Origin: Streptomyces sp. SAJ15
Lineage (GTDB): Bacteria; Actinomycetota; Actinomycetes; Streptomycetales; Streptomycetaceae
Direction: 5' to 3'
NCBI RefSeq assembly: GCF_007595705.1
Contig: NZ_NISY01000001.1
Coordinates: forward strand, 682,001-746,000
Length of the DNA stretch: 64,000 nucleotides
Shown piece after piece: positions 35,401 through 42,891 of this stretch. Numbering within the stretch: the stretch's first letter is position 1; every line of letters begins with the position of its first letter. The notes below the pieces were generated by a model, which saw nothing but the letters and a program-made list of their open reading frames with translations, had not been told where the DNA came from and did no database searches. Made by a program: the position numbers and the translations under genes.

Positions 35401-36632
35401 GCGCGCCCGCCGACGTCGCCCGCGCCGACGAGGTCGAGGACCGCGCGCACCTCAAGGACACCGACGGCATCGACGACACCGGGGACGCCTACGGCATGGG
35501 GGACGCCGACGACACCGAGGGCGGCGACGGCATAGGCGACGCCGACGACATCGCGGACGCCGTGCCGCCCGTGTCCGGCGGGGCTCCCGAGCCTTCGTCG
35601 CACCCCGACGCCGACCCCGGTCCGAGCGGCGGTGACCGCGGCCGGCCGCGCGCGGTCATACCCCACGCACGGCCCCGGCCCGCGGACGGCGCCCCGCGCG
35701 GGACGGCCGCGCCCGGGGGCGGGCGGTGGCGCCGCGGCGAACGCCTGCTGCCCGAGGAGGCGCGGTTGGCCGCCTCCTGGGACCGCGACCTGGAGGCGCT
35801 CGCCGGCGAGCTGCGGCGCGCCCGCGCGGTGGTGCGGGACGTCCCCGTCCCTCCGGTGCTGAGCGCCTCGCAGCTGCTGCGGCTGGCCGCCGACCCCGAC
35901 GGGTTCGCGCGGGAGCTGGCCCGGCCGATGCCGCGCCCGCCGCAGCCCGCCGCGCGGCGCGGCACCCGCTTCCACGCGTGGGTGGAGTCGCGCTTCGAGG
36001 AGCTGCCGCTGCCCATGCTCGGTCCCGACGAGCTGCCCGGTGGCGACGACGAGGGACTGGCCGGCGCGGAGATCGCCGACGAGCGGGAGCTGGCCGCCCT
36101 CAAGGAGGCGTTCGCCCGCACCCCGTACGCGCGACGCACCCCGTATCGCGTCGAGGCGCCGTTCCAGCTGGTGCTCGCCGGCCGTACGATCCGCGGCCGC
36201 ATCGACGCGGTCTACCGGGAACGCGGCCCGCGCGGGGACAGCTACGAGATCGTCGACTGGAAGACCGGGCGGTTCCACGACGCCGACCCGCTCCAGCTTG
36301 CCGTCTACCGGGTCGCCTGGGCCGAGCAGCGCGGCGTGCCGCTGTCCGCGGTCACGGCGGCGTTCCTGTACGTGCGCGGCGGCGAGATCGTTCGGCCGCG
36401 GTCGCTGCCCGACCGCGCGGAGCTGGAACGCATCCTGACGGGCGAGCCCGCCGTGCCGGAGGGCGCCGCGGAGGTCGGCGGGGCCGGGGGCGTGGAGCGG
36501 AGAGACCGGACCGGGGAAGCGGATCAGACCGGGGGCCCGGCCGGGGTCGGCCCGGACGGGGCCGAGGGTGCGGACGAGGGCGGGCTGGACGGGGCCGGGG
36601 CCGGGGGCGCGGACGAGGGCGGCGTCGGGTGA
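32454..36632 (+). CDS. adnB: AdnB-type helicase-nuclease subunit with long acidic insert
   Basis: The 1392-residue UvrD/Rep protein opens with TPEQMACITAPPAPQVIVAG and Walker A GAGSGKTT (about 39-46). LTFTNKAAGEL, LLDEYQDTSVAQ, GDPCQAIYGWRG, LSENRRSGG and LTAHKSKGLEW follow. The C-terminal nuclease domain has YEIVDWKTGRFHDADPLQLA, the acid/Lys set of RecB nucleases. Mycobacterial AdnB is about 1100 residues. The extra length is a strongly acidic Asp/Glu/Gly/Pro/Tyr region at about residues 880-1110, between motor and nuclease, plus an acidic Gly tail. It should act with AdnA. The GTG start follows a -10 element directly. Confidence 0.9.
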   Translation: MSPHLSDPEELKELLGIPFTPEQMACITAPPAPQVIVAGAGSGKTTVMAARVVWLVGTGQVAPERVLGLTFTNKAAGELAERVRKALVKAGVTDPDPIDPDQPPGEPRISTYHAFAGQLLKDHGLRVGLEPSARLLADATRFQLAARVLRTAPGPYPALTRPFADLVTDLLALDAELAEHLVPAERLRAHDTELLRTLEGTRLSNADLRRVPEAARARLELLGLVEAYRDQKRARDVLDFGDQIALSATLARGRPEVGRMLREEFAVVLLDEYQDTSVAQRLLLSGLFGGGTGHAVTAVGDPCQAIYGWRGASVANLDDFPEHFRHADGRPARRFALSENRRSGGRLLSLANGLAAPLRAMHEGVEALRPAPGAERDGVVRCALLPTHAEELAWLADSIAHLVRTGTAPGEIAVLCRTATDFAQIQGFLVERDVPVEVVGLSGLLHLPEVADLVAVCEVLQDPSANASLVRLLTGPRWRIGPRDLALLGRRARALVRDGRAGEEPSGDAARDAQRRLAEAVEGVDPAEVVSLADGLDTFLGDGGHEDGLPFSAEARVRFARLAAELRELRRSLADPLMDVLHRVLAVTGLEVELSASPHALAARRRETLGNFLDVAANFAALDGETTLLAFLGFLRTAAQYEKGLDNALPGGENTVKVLTAHKSKGLEWDVVAVPGLVAKQFPSEQGRESWTAHAKVLPHALRGDAATLPDVDAWDSKGISAYKEAMKEHQHTEELRLGYVTFTRPRSLLLGSGHWWGPTQKRPRGPSAFLEALRAHCETDPAHGEVEAWADRPGDEDENPALRADTADSAWPLPLDPDALARRRRARDIVLRHLRRLEAAARAAQESGGYEDDVYEAVADGAAADQDAAAPARGPVAHDVEHPATTSDPDWPPPPDDEPEDEPYGGPFGDEPHAGAPHADAPHGDPYGSYGDAYGGAPYGDEPPEDDPYAEGAEDPADWDAWSTERPAPAAGVRLPAQAAPGAPADVARADEVEDRAHLKDTDGIDDTGDAYGMGDADDTEGGDGIGDADDIADAVPPVSGGAPEPSSHPDADPGPSGGDRGRPRAVIPHARPRPADGAPRGTAAPGGGRWRRGERLLPEEARLAASWDRDLEALAGELRRARAVVRDVPVPPVLSASQLLRLAADPDGFARELARPMPRPPQPAARRGTRFHAWVESRFEELPLPMLGPDELPGGDDEGLAGAEIADERELAALKEAFARTPYARRTPYRVEAPFQLVLAGRTIRGRIDAVYRERGPRGDSYEIVDWKTGRFHDADPLQLAVYRVAWAEQRGVPLSAVTAAFLYVRGGEIVRPRSLPDRAELERILTGEPAVPEGAAEVGGAGGVERRDRTGEADQTGGPAGVGPDGAEGADEGGLDGAGAGGADEGGVG

Positions 36633-36676
36633 CGAGCGCCTCAGAGCTCGCTGCCCGGCCCGCGGCGTGGGCCGGA

Positions 36677-36682
36677 TAGGCT
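36677..36682 (+). promoter_or_regulatory. -10 element TAGGCT of a likely leaderless promoter
   Basis: TAGGCT ends 7 nt before the ATG at 36690; no Shine-Dalgarno sequence is present. Confidence 0.55.
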
Positions 36683-36689
36683 CGTCGGC

Positions 36690-38111
36690 ATGAGCACCAC
36701 CCCGGACGCCGCTGTCCGCGCCTACGTCGAAGGCCACCGTGCCGCCTTCCTCGACGACCTCGCCGAGTGGCTGCGCATTCCTTCCATATCGGCCGATCCC
36801 GGTCACGCCGACGACGTCCGGCGCAGTGCCGAGTGGCTTGCGGGCCGGCTGACGGCGACGGGCTTCCCGACGGTGGAGATCTGGGAGACCGCGGGTGCTC
36901 CGGCGGTGTTCGCCGAGTGGCCCTCCGGCGATCCGCAGGCGCCCACGGTGCTGGTCTACGGCCACCACGACGTGCAGCCCGCCGCGCGGGAGGACGGCTG
37001 GCACACCGACCCGTTCGAACCGGTCGTCCGGGACGGCCGGATGTACGCGCGGGGCGCCGCCGACGACAAGGGCCAGGTGTTCTTCCACACCCTGGGGCTG
37101 CGGGCCCATCTGCACGCCACCGGGCGCACCGCCCCGGCCGTCAACCTCAAGCTGCTCGTCGAGGGCGAGGAGGAGTCCGGCTCCCCGCACTTCCCCGACC
37201 TGGTGCGCGCGCACGCCGCCCGGCTCGCCTGCGACGCGGTGGTCGTCTCCGACACCGGCATGTGGTCCGAGGACACCCCGACCGTGTGCACCGGTATGCG
37301 CGGCCTCACCGACTGCCAGATCGACCTGTACGGGCCCGACCAGGACATCCACTCCGGCTCCTTCGGCGGCGCCGTGCCCAACCCGGCCACCGAGGCCGCC
37401 CGGCTGGCCGCCGCGCTGCACGACTCCGAGCGCCGGGTGGCCGTCCCCGGCTTCTACGACGGAGTGGTGGAGCTCACCGACCGGGAGCGCGAACTCCTGG
37501 CCGAGCTTCCCTTCGACGAGGACGTCTGGCTGCGCACCGCCCACTCGCGCGCCGCACTGGGCGAGGCGGGCCACACCACCCTGGAGCGGATCTGGGCCCG
37601 CCCGACGGCCGAGGTCAACGGCATCGGCGGCGGCTACCAGGGCCCGGGCGGCAAGACCATCGTCCCGTCCACCGCCCAGCTGAAGCTGTCCTTCCGGCTG
37701 GTCGCGGGCCAGGACGCGGAGCGCGTCCAGGACGCCGTGCGCGCCTGGGTGGCCGAGCGGCTGCCCGCCGGCATCCGGCACGAGATCACCTTCTGGGGCG
37801 CGACCCGACCCTGTCTCACCCCGCTCGACCACCCGGCCCTCCAGTCCGTCGTGCGGGCGATGGGGCGGGCCTTCGGGCAGCCGATCCGGTTCACCCGCGA
37901 GGGCGGCTCGGGACCGGCCGCCGACCTCCAGGACGTGCTCGGCGCGCCGGTGCTCTTCCTGGGGATCTCCGTGCCCTCGGACGGCTGGCACGCGCCGAAC
38001 GAGAAGGTCGAGCTGGAGTTGCTGATGAAGGGCGTCGAGACCACCGCGTACCTGTGGGGGGACCTCGCGGACACCTGGCGCCCCGCACCGGCCGGACGGC
38101 CCGCGCCGTGA
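36690..38111 (+). CDS. M20 family dipeptidase/peptidase
   Basis: The 473-residue cytoplasmic zinc peptidase has the first metal His in VLVYGHHDVQPA (about 88-99), the bridging Asp in MYARGAADDKGQ (about 120-131), the paired catalytic Glu in LVEGEEESGSPHF, the third-metal Asp in VVSDTGMWSED, and a late His near GWHAPNEKVE. The dimerization lid is between about 215 and 330. The order and length fit the M20A/CNDP-type dipeptidases. Substrates in the cell are likely dipeptides. It is unrelated in function to the helicases beside it, although the position next to adnAB is common in Streptomyces as I recall. Confidence 0.9.
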   Translation: MSTTPDAAVRAYVEGHRAAFLDDLAEWLRIPSISADPGHADDVRRSAEWLAGRLTATGFPTVEIWETAGAPAVFAEWPSGDPQAPTVLVYGHHDVQPAAREDGWHTDPFEPVVRDGRMYARGAADDKGQVFFHTLGLRAHLHATGRTAPAVNLKLLVEGEEESGSPHFPDLVRAHAARLACDAVVVSDTGMWSEDTPTVCTGMRGLTDCQIDLYGPDQDIHSGSFGGAVPNPATEAARLAAALHDSERRVAVPGFYDGVVELTDRERELLAELPFDEDVWLRTAHSRAALGEAGHTTLERIWARPTAEVNGIGGGYQGPGGKTIVPSTAQLKLSFRLVAGQDAERVQDAVRAWVAERLPAGIRHEITFWGATRPCLTPLDHPALQSVVRAMGRAFGQPIRFTREGGSGPAADLQDVLGAPVLFLGISVPSDGWHAPNEKVELELLMKGVETTAYLWGDLADTWRPAPAGRPAP

Positions 38112-38160
38112 TGCGGGCGAGCAAGAGAACGAGCCGTCATAGGGGGAGTGGGAAACCGTC

Positions 38161-39111
38161 GTGACCATCTGGACCGAACGCACCGTCGACCGTCCGATCG
38201 CGCTCACCAGCGCCAGCGGGATCGACCGCGCGGCACACCATCGCCTGGACGAGGCATGGCTGGCGGCGGCCTGGAGCCACCCCACGACCCGGGTGTTCGT
38301 GGTCTCCGGGGGCCAGGCGCTGGTCGACGACGGCCCGGACGGCCGCACCGAGCTGGTCATGACCCCGGCCTTCGAGGCCCCGCTCACCGAGACGCACCGC
38401 TACTTCCTCGGCACCGACGAGGACGGCGTGCGCTACTTCGCGCTGCAGAAGGACGCCCTGCCGGGACGGATGGACCAGTCCGCGCGGCCGGCCGGACTGC
38501 GGGAGGCGGGCGCGCTGCTCTCCGACCGCGACGCGGCGCTGCTCACCCATGCCGTGGCGCTGGAGAACTGGCAGCGGCTGCACCGCTTCTGCTCGCGCTG
38601 CGGCGAGCGCACGGTCATCGCGGCCGCGGGCCACGTCCGGCGCTGCCCTGCCTGCGGCGCCGAGCACTACCCGCGTACCGACCCCGCCGTGATCATGCTG
38701 GTGACCGACGAGCACGACCGGGCGCTGCTGGGCCGCCAGATGCACTGGCCCGAGGGGCGCTTCTCCACGCTGGCCGGGTTCGTCGAGCCGGGGGAGTCGA
38801 TCGAACAGGCCGTCGTCCGCGAGGTGGCCGAGGAAGCGGGCGTGACCGTCGGCGAGGTCGAGTACGTGGCCAGCCAGCCCTGGCCGTTCCCGTCCAGCCT
38901 GATGCTCGGCTTCATGGCGCGCGCCACGTCCGACCGGATCGACGTGGACGGGGAGGAGATACACGAGGCGCGCTGGTTCTCCCGAGAGGAGCTGCGGGCC
39001 GCGTTCGAGGTCGGGGAGGTGCTCCCTCCGTCCGGCATCTCGATCGCGGCCCACCTGATCGAACGCTGGTACGGCGAGCCCCTGCCGTCGGGCGTCGGCC
39101 GCCAGGGCTGA
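38161..39111 (+). CDS. nudC: NAD+ diphosphatase / deNADding enzyme NudC
   Basis: The 316-residue Nudix hydrolase has an N-terminal NUDIX-like domain, a zinc ribbon with Cys144, Cys147, Cys162 and Cys165 (CSRC, CPAC), and the Nudix box GFVEPGESIEQAVVREVAEE (about 206-225). The SQPWPFPSSLMLGF motif follows, the SQPWPFPxS signature specific to NADH diphosphatases. It splits NAD(H) into NMN(H) and AMP and, in other bacteria, removes NAD caps from RNA 5' ends. The start is GTG at 38161 with GGGAGTGG about 10 nt upstream. Convergent with the mycoredoxin gene. Confidence 0.93.
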   Translation: MTIWTERTVDRPIALTSASGIDRAAHHRLDEAWLAAAWSHPTTRVFVVSGGQALVDDGPDGRTELVMTPAFEAPLTETHRYFLGTDEDGVRYFALQKDALPGRMDQSARPAGLREAGALLSDRDAALLTHAVALENWQRLHRFCSRCGERTVIAAAGHVRRCPACGAEHYPRTDPAVIMLVTDEHDRALLGRQMHWPEGRFSTLAGFVEPGESIEQAVVREVAEEAGVTVGEVEYVASQPWPFPSSLMLGFMARATSDRIDVDGEEIHEARWFSREELRAAFEVGEVLPPSGISIAAHLIERWYGEPLPSGVGRQG

Positions 39112-39149
39112 CACCCGCGGACCGCGGGGCGCGCCGCACCGACGGCCGG

Positions 39150-39392
39150 TCAGACGCTGATCTTCGCCTTCACCTGCGCGAGCGAGGGGTTGGTCAGCGT
39201 CGAGCCGTCGGCGAACAGGACGGTCGGAACCGTCTGGTTGCCACCGTTGGCCTTCTCCACGAAGGCGGCCGACTCGGGGTCCTGCTCGATGTTGATCTCG
39301 TGGTAGGTGATGCCCTCGCGGTCCAGCTGGCTCTTCAGACGGCGGCAGTAGCCGCACCAGGTGGTGCTGTACATCGTCACAGTGCCCGACAT
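39150..39392 (-). CDS. mrx1: Mycoredoxin (glutaredoxin-like)
   Basis: The 80-residue thioredoxin-fold protein reads MSGTVTMYSTTWCGYCRRLK. Its CGYC active site (Cys13, Cys16) and TVPTVLFADGS cis-Pro loop match mycoredoxin-1. That protein reduces mycothiol mixed disulfides in actinobacteria that use mycothiol in place of glutathione. No signal peptide. The start has AAGGAGC about 10 nt upstream. It is divergent from uvrD2. Confidence 0.92.
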   Translation of the reverse strand: MSGTVTMYSTTWCGYCRRLKSQLDREGITYHEINIEQDPESAAFVEKANGGNQTVPTVLFADGSTLTNPSLAQVKAKISV

Positions 39393-39729
39393 CGGTCTCG
39401 GTGCTCCTTAAAGGGGTGAGGGGACGCTTGGCGCGGTTCCAGTGGTCCAACGTGCGGCCGGACCGCACCATTCCCGGGCCCGTCCCCCGCAATGCCGACC
39501 CGATGTGCGAAACGTCGCATTCCGCACCGGTCGTCGGTCGCCGGGCGCCGGACCGCGGGCGAGGCGTGGGCGAGGCCCGGCCCCGCCGTGGCCCGCCGGC
39601 CGCGGGGGTCAACGGTAGACGCCGGATGGACATCCGATGGCGGGCGGGGGACCGGTATTCGTATGACCGCGACCACTCACCTGTGGACAACCGGCTCAGG
39701 TGTCCCGGCGGACCTGGCAGCATGGCGGG
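39393..39729. other. Divergent region between mrx1 and uvrD2
   Basis: No gene seen. CAGCAT (39718-39723) ends 6 nt before the uvrD2 GTG and may be its -10 element. GGAGCA near 39407 is the mycoredoxin ribosome-binding site, read on the minus strand. The middle holds only GC-rich sequence. Confidence 0.45.
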
Positions 39730-41979
39730 GTGACACCAGCAACGCCTTCCACCCTCTTCCCGCCGGTCTCCGCGCCGAGCGAGTACGCGGCGACGCCGCG
39801 TGACGCCGACGCGGTGCTGGAGGGGCTCGACCCGGAGCAGCGCGAGGTCGCCCTCGCGCTGCACGGTCCGGTGTGCGTGCTGGCCGGCGCGGGCACGGGC
39901 AAGACCCGCGCCATCACCCATCGGATCGCCTACGGGGTGCAGGCGGGAATCCTCCAGCCCGCCAGTGTGCTCGCCGTCACCTTCACCAACCGCGCGGCGG
40001 GGGAGATGCGGGGGCGGCTGCGTCAACTCGGCGCCGCCGGCGTCCAGGCCCGCACCTTCCACTCCGCCGCGCTGCGCCAGCTCCAGTACTTCTGGCCGAA
40101 GGCGGTCGGCGGCGAGCTGCCCCGGCTGGTGGAGCGCAAGGCGCAGCTGGTCGCGGAGGCCGCCGCGCGCTGCCGGCTCCGGCTGGACCGCACCGAGCTG
40201 CGCGATGTGACCGGCGAGATCGAGTGGTGCAAGGTCACCCAGACCGTCCCCGAGGACTATCCGGCGGCCGCCGCCAGGGCGGGCCGCGAGGCCCCGCGCG
40301 ACCCTGCCGAGATCGCCCGGGTGTACGCGGGTTATGAGGAGCTCAAGCGCGAGCGCGGCCAGATCGACTTCGAGGACGTGCTGCTGCTCACGGTGGCGGT
40401 GCTCCAGGACCGGCCCGACATCGCCGACCAGGTGCGCCGCCAGTACCAGCACTTCGTGGTGGACGAGTACCAGGACGTCAGCCCGCTCCAGCAGCGGCTG
40501 CTGGAGCTGTGGCTGGGCGACCGGGACAGCCTGTGCGTGGTCGGTGACGCCAGCCAGACGATCTACTCCTTCACCGGCGCCACCCCGGACCATCTGCTGG
40601 ACTTCCGCCGGCGTCACCCCGGCGCCACGGTGGTCAAGCTGGTCCGTGACTATCGCTCCACCCCCGAGGTGGTGCACCTGGCCAACGGGGTGCTGGCCCA
40701 GGCGCGCGGCCGTGCCGCGGAGCACCGCCTGGAGCTGGTCTCGCAGCGCGAGCCGGGGCCCGCCCCCGGCTACACGGAATACGGGGACGAGCCCGCCGAG
40801 GCCGAGGGCGTCGCCCGGCGCATCCGGGCGCTGCTCGACTCCGGCGTCCGGGCCAGCGAGATCGCCGTGCTCTTCCGGGTCAACGCCCAGTCCGAGCTCT
40901 ACGAGCAGGCCCTGGCGGACGCCGGGGTGCCCTACCAGCTGCGCGGCGCCGAGCGCTTCTTCGAGCGGCCCGAGGTGCGCGAGGCCGGGTTGCTGCTGCG
41001 CGGCGCGGCCCGCGCCGGGGCGGCGGACCCGACGCTGACGGAGGTGGACGTCCCCTCGCAGGTGCGGGCGGTGCTGGGCACCCGCGGCTGGTCGGCCGAG
41101 CCGCCGGCGGGCTCCGGCGCGGCCCGGGACCGCTGGGAGTCGCTGGCGGCGCTGGTACGGCTCGCCGAGGACTTCGTCCGGTCCAGGCCGCGGGCCACCC
41201 TCGCCGACCTGGTCGCCGAGCTGGACGAGCGGGCCGCGGCACAGCACGCCCCCACGGTGGAGGGTGTGACGCTCGCCTCACTGCACGCGGCCAAGGGCCT
41301 GGAGTGGGACGCGGTGTTCCTGGTCGGCCTCACCGAGGGCATGATGCCGATCACCTACGCCAGGACCGACGAGCAGATCGAGGAGGAGCGGCGACTCCTC
41401 TATGTAGGGGTCACCCGGGCGCGCCGCCATCTCTCCCTCTCCTGGGCCCTGTCACGGGCCCCGGGCAGCCGTGGCGGGCGGCGCCCCAGCCGTTTTCTGC
41501 ACGGGCTGCGCCCGGGGACCGTGCCGGCGGGCGGCCGTGCCGCCTCCGCGGGCGGCCGAGGGGCGAGCCTGGAGTCGGGGGCGCCGTCCTCGGCCCACAG
41601 CCCCGGGGAGCGGGGCGGCGGGCCGCGCCGGCGCCGGGCGCCGGCGCGCTGTCGGGTGTGCGGCAGGACGCTGACCGACGCCGGCGAGATCAAGCTCATG
41701 CGCTGCGAGGACTGCCCCTGCGAGCTGGACGAAGGCCTCTATGAGCGGCTGCACGAGTGGCGGTCCGCGCGCGCCCGCGAACTGGGCCAGCCGGCCTACT
41801 GCGTCTTCACCGACAAGACACTGCTCGCGATCGCGGAGGCCGTTCCGGGAACCGAAGTGGAGCTTTCCGCCATCTCTGGTGTGGGGAGGCGGAAGCTCGA
41901 CGCGTTCGGTGCCGAAGTCCTCGCGCTCTGTAGTGGCGAGACGCCCCGCGCAGACGAAAAGAACTCGCTGGAAAAATAG
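39730..41979 (+). CDS. uvrD2: ATP-dependent DNA helicase UvrD2 with HRDC domain
   Basis: The 749-residue superfamily 1A helicase has LDPEQREVAL, Walker A GAGTGKTRA (about 55-63), TFTNRAAGEM, VVDEYQDVSPLQQ, GDASQTIYSFTG, and motif SLHAAKGLEWDAVFL. After about residue 630 come a Cys set (CRVCG...CEDCPCELD) and a C-terminal HRDC-like domain (AYCVFTDKTLLAIAEAVPG). This is the UvrD2 architecture of Mycobacterium and Streptomyces; the Cys zinc element is needed for activity there. I chose GTG 39730; earlier starts give an atypical extension. Its final codons overlap the AT-rich part of the wblC promoter. Confidence 0.92.
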   Translation: MTPATPSTLFPPVSAPSEYAATPRDADAVLEGLDPEQREVALALHGPVCVLAGAGTGKTRAITHRIAYGVQAGILQPASVLAVTFTNRAAGEMRGRLRQLGAAGVQARTFHSAALRQLQYFWPKAVGGELPRLVERKAQLVAEAAARCRLRLDRTELRDVTGEIEWCKVTQTVPEDYPAAAARAGREAPRDPAEIARVYAGYEELKRERGQIDFEDVLLLTVAVLQDRPDIADQVRRQYQHFVVDEYQDVSPLQQRLLELWLGDRDSLCVVGDASQTIYSFTGATPDHLLDFRRRHPGATVVKLVRDYRSTPEVVHLANGVLAQARGRAAEHRLELVSQREPGPAPGYTEYGDEPAEAEGVARRIRALLDSGVRASEIAVLFRVNAQSELYEQALADAGVPYQLRGAERFFERPEVREAGLLLRGAARAGAADPTLTEVDVPSQVRAVLGTRGWSAEPPAGSGAARDRWESLAALVRLAEDFVRSRPRATLADLVAELDERAAAQHAPTVEGVTLASLHAAKGLEWDAVFLVGLTEGMMPITYARTDEQIEEERRLLYVGVTRARRHLSLSWALSRAPGSRGGRRPSRFLHGLRPGTVPAGGRAASAGGRGASLESGAPSSAHSPGERGGGPRRRRAPARCRVCGRTLTDAGEIKLMRCEDCPCELDEGLYERLHEWRSARARELGQPAYCVFTDKTLLAIAEAVPGTEVELSAISGVGRRKLDAFGAEVLALCSGETPRADEKNSLEK

Positions 41980-42010
41980 TTTGCGCACGCGGAGGCCGTA
42001 CCCATAGCCT
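41971..42010 (+). promoter_or_regulatory. wblC promoter with AT-rich WblC/WhiB7-type box
   Basis: TTGCGC (41981-41986) and TAGCCT (42005-42010) form a sigma-HrdB-type promoter with 18-nt spacing. Directly upstream lies GAAAAATAG (41971-41979). WhiB7/WblC-dependent promoters carry a short AT-rich motif just upstream of the -35 element, contacted by the AT-hook, so autoregulation is likely. The AT-rich box overlaps the last codons of uvrD2. The predicted leader is about 510 nt. Confidence 0.65.
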
Positions 42011-42128
42011 TCCGAGCAGGAGAGAACGAGCCTTTCGGGGCGCGTTCGAACCTGCTGTACTGCTGTACTGAAAGCCCCGTGGACTGGCTACGGCCAGCCC
42101 CCCGAGACGCCGAGAGGAGGCGGAGACA

Positions 42129-42413
42129 ATGACCAGCTTCATCAAGACGATCAAAATGACCGATCGCCCGGTCATCGCCGCCTGCCCGCTCGACGCTTCG
42201 CGTTTCCGGGGCACCGGTCTGTCCTCCGTCCTGGAATCCGTCGTGAGTGAGCGACCGACCCAGGCACCTGAGGCAGTGACCACGGCGACGGCGCCCACCT
42301 ATGCCTTTGCCTTCGCGGTGGCGGCCAATGGTGCCGGATCCCTGACGACCGTTCAGCAGCAGCACCCGATGTGGGCCTTCCGTGGGCTCAAACCCTGGAG
42401 TTATCGCACCTGA
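42129..42413 (+). CDS. Upstream ORF in the wblC leader, 94 aa
   Basis: A 94-residue frame (MTSFIKTIKMTDRPVIAACP at its start) has a very strong GAGAGGAGG upstream. It ends PWSYRT*, 27 nt before an intrinsic terminator and 115 nt before wblC. whiB7/wblC genes are known to have a translated upstream ORF that controls attenuation: when antibiotics stall ribosomes, terminator formation fails and wblC is read. The peptide has no domain. It is Ala/Thr/Val-rich with FIKTIK at its start. Its product probably matters less than its translation. Confidence 0.7.
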   Translation: MTSFIKTIKMTDRPVIAACPLDASRFRGTGLSSVLESVVSERPTQAPEAVTTATAPTYAFAFAVAANGAGSLTTVQQQHPMWAFRGLKPWSYRT

Positions 42414-42442
42414 TCCAGGATCAGGTCGGCACCTTCCAGGGC
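42393..42442 (+). promoter_or_regulatory. Candidate alternative stems in the wblC leader
   Basis: CCCTGGA (42393-42399), in the last codons of the upstream ORF, is complementary to TCCAGGG (42436-42442). The latter overlaps the first bases of the terminator arm. Inside it ACCTGATCC (42408-42416) pairs with GGATCAGGT (42418-42426), a hairpin that spans the ORF stop codon. Such mutually exclusive pairings could form an antiterminator. This is inference by eye. Confidence 0.45.
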
Positions 42443-42476
42443 CGCGGAACCCCTACCGGGATCCGCGGCCCTTTTG
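42440..42476 (+). terminator. Intrinsic attenuator terminator before wblC
   Basis: GGGCCGCGGA (42440-42449) pairs perfectly with TCCGCGGCCC (42463-42472), followed by TTTT and GATTT. It is the only hairpin in the window with a classical U-tract and it sits inside a leader, upstream of the wblC start. Confidence 0.85.
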
Positions 42477-42528
42477 ATTTGCCACCAGCCCGGCCACCAG
42501 CCGGAACGAAGAGACGAGGAACACACCC

Positions 42529-42891
42529 GTGCAACTCAAGGCGCACACCCCGTCCGTATCGACCGACCTGATCCCCCCGCCTGACTCCTCGGAGGACCCC
42601 TTGACCTCGCTCACCGCCCTCACCGATCTCGATGACGCCATCGAGAACCTCGGCGTAGCCGTCCCGTGCCGTTCCTACGACCCGGAGGTCTTCTTCGCCG
42701 AGTCCCCGGAGGACGTGGAGTACGCCAAGTCGCTCTGCCAGACCTGCCCGCTCCGCGAGGCCTGCCTCGCCGGCGCCAAGGACCGCCGCGAGCCGTGGGG
42801 CGTCTGGGGCGGCGAGCTGTTCGTCCAGGGTGTCGTCGTGGCCCGCAAGCGGCCGCGTGGCCGCCCGCGCAAGAACCCGGTCTCGGCATGA
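42529..42891 (+). CDS. wblC: WhiB-family transcription factor WblC (WhiB7-like)
   Basis: The 120-residue protein has the four iron-sulfur Cys of WhiB proteins (Cys47, Cys70, Cys73, Cys79), the GVWGGE turn (about 91-96) that contacts sigma region 4, and a C-terminal AT-hook KRPRGRPRK (107-115). The AT-hook marks the WblC/WhiB7 subclass, the regulator of intrinsic antibiotic resistance that works with the principal sigma factor. The GTG start has GACGAGGA at 8-nt spacing. It is controlled by the attenuator described above. The stop overlaps the next ATG. Confidence 0.93.
   Translation: MQLKAHTPSVSTDLIPPPDSSEDPLTSLTALTDLDDAIENLGVAVPCRSYDPEVFFAESPEDVEYAKSLCQTCPLREACLAGAKDRREPWGVWGGELFVQGVVVARKRPRGRPRKNPVSA

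Noticed and set aside
33075..38387. A 1770-codon open frame on the minus strand, opposite adnB and the M20 peptidase
   Set aside because: It is a GC-skew artefact: low-complexity Arg/Gly/Val sequence with no domain, directly antisense to two well-supported genes.
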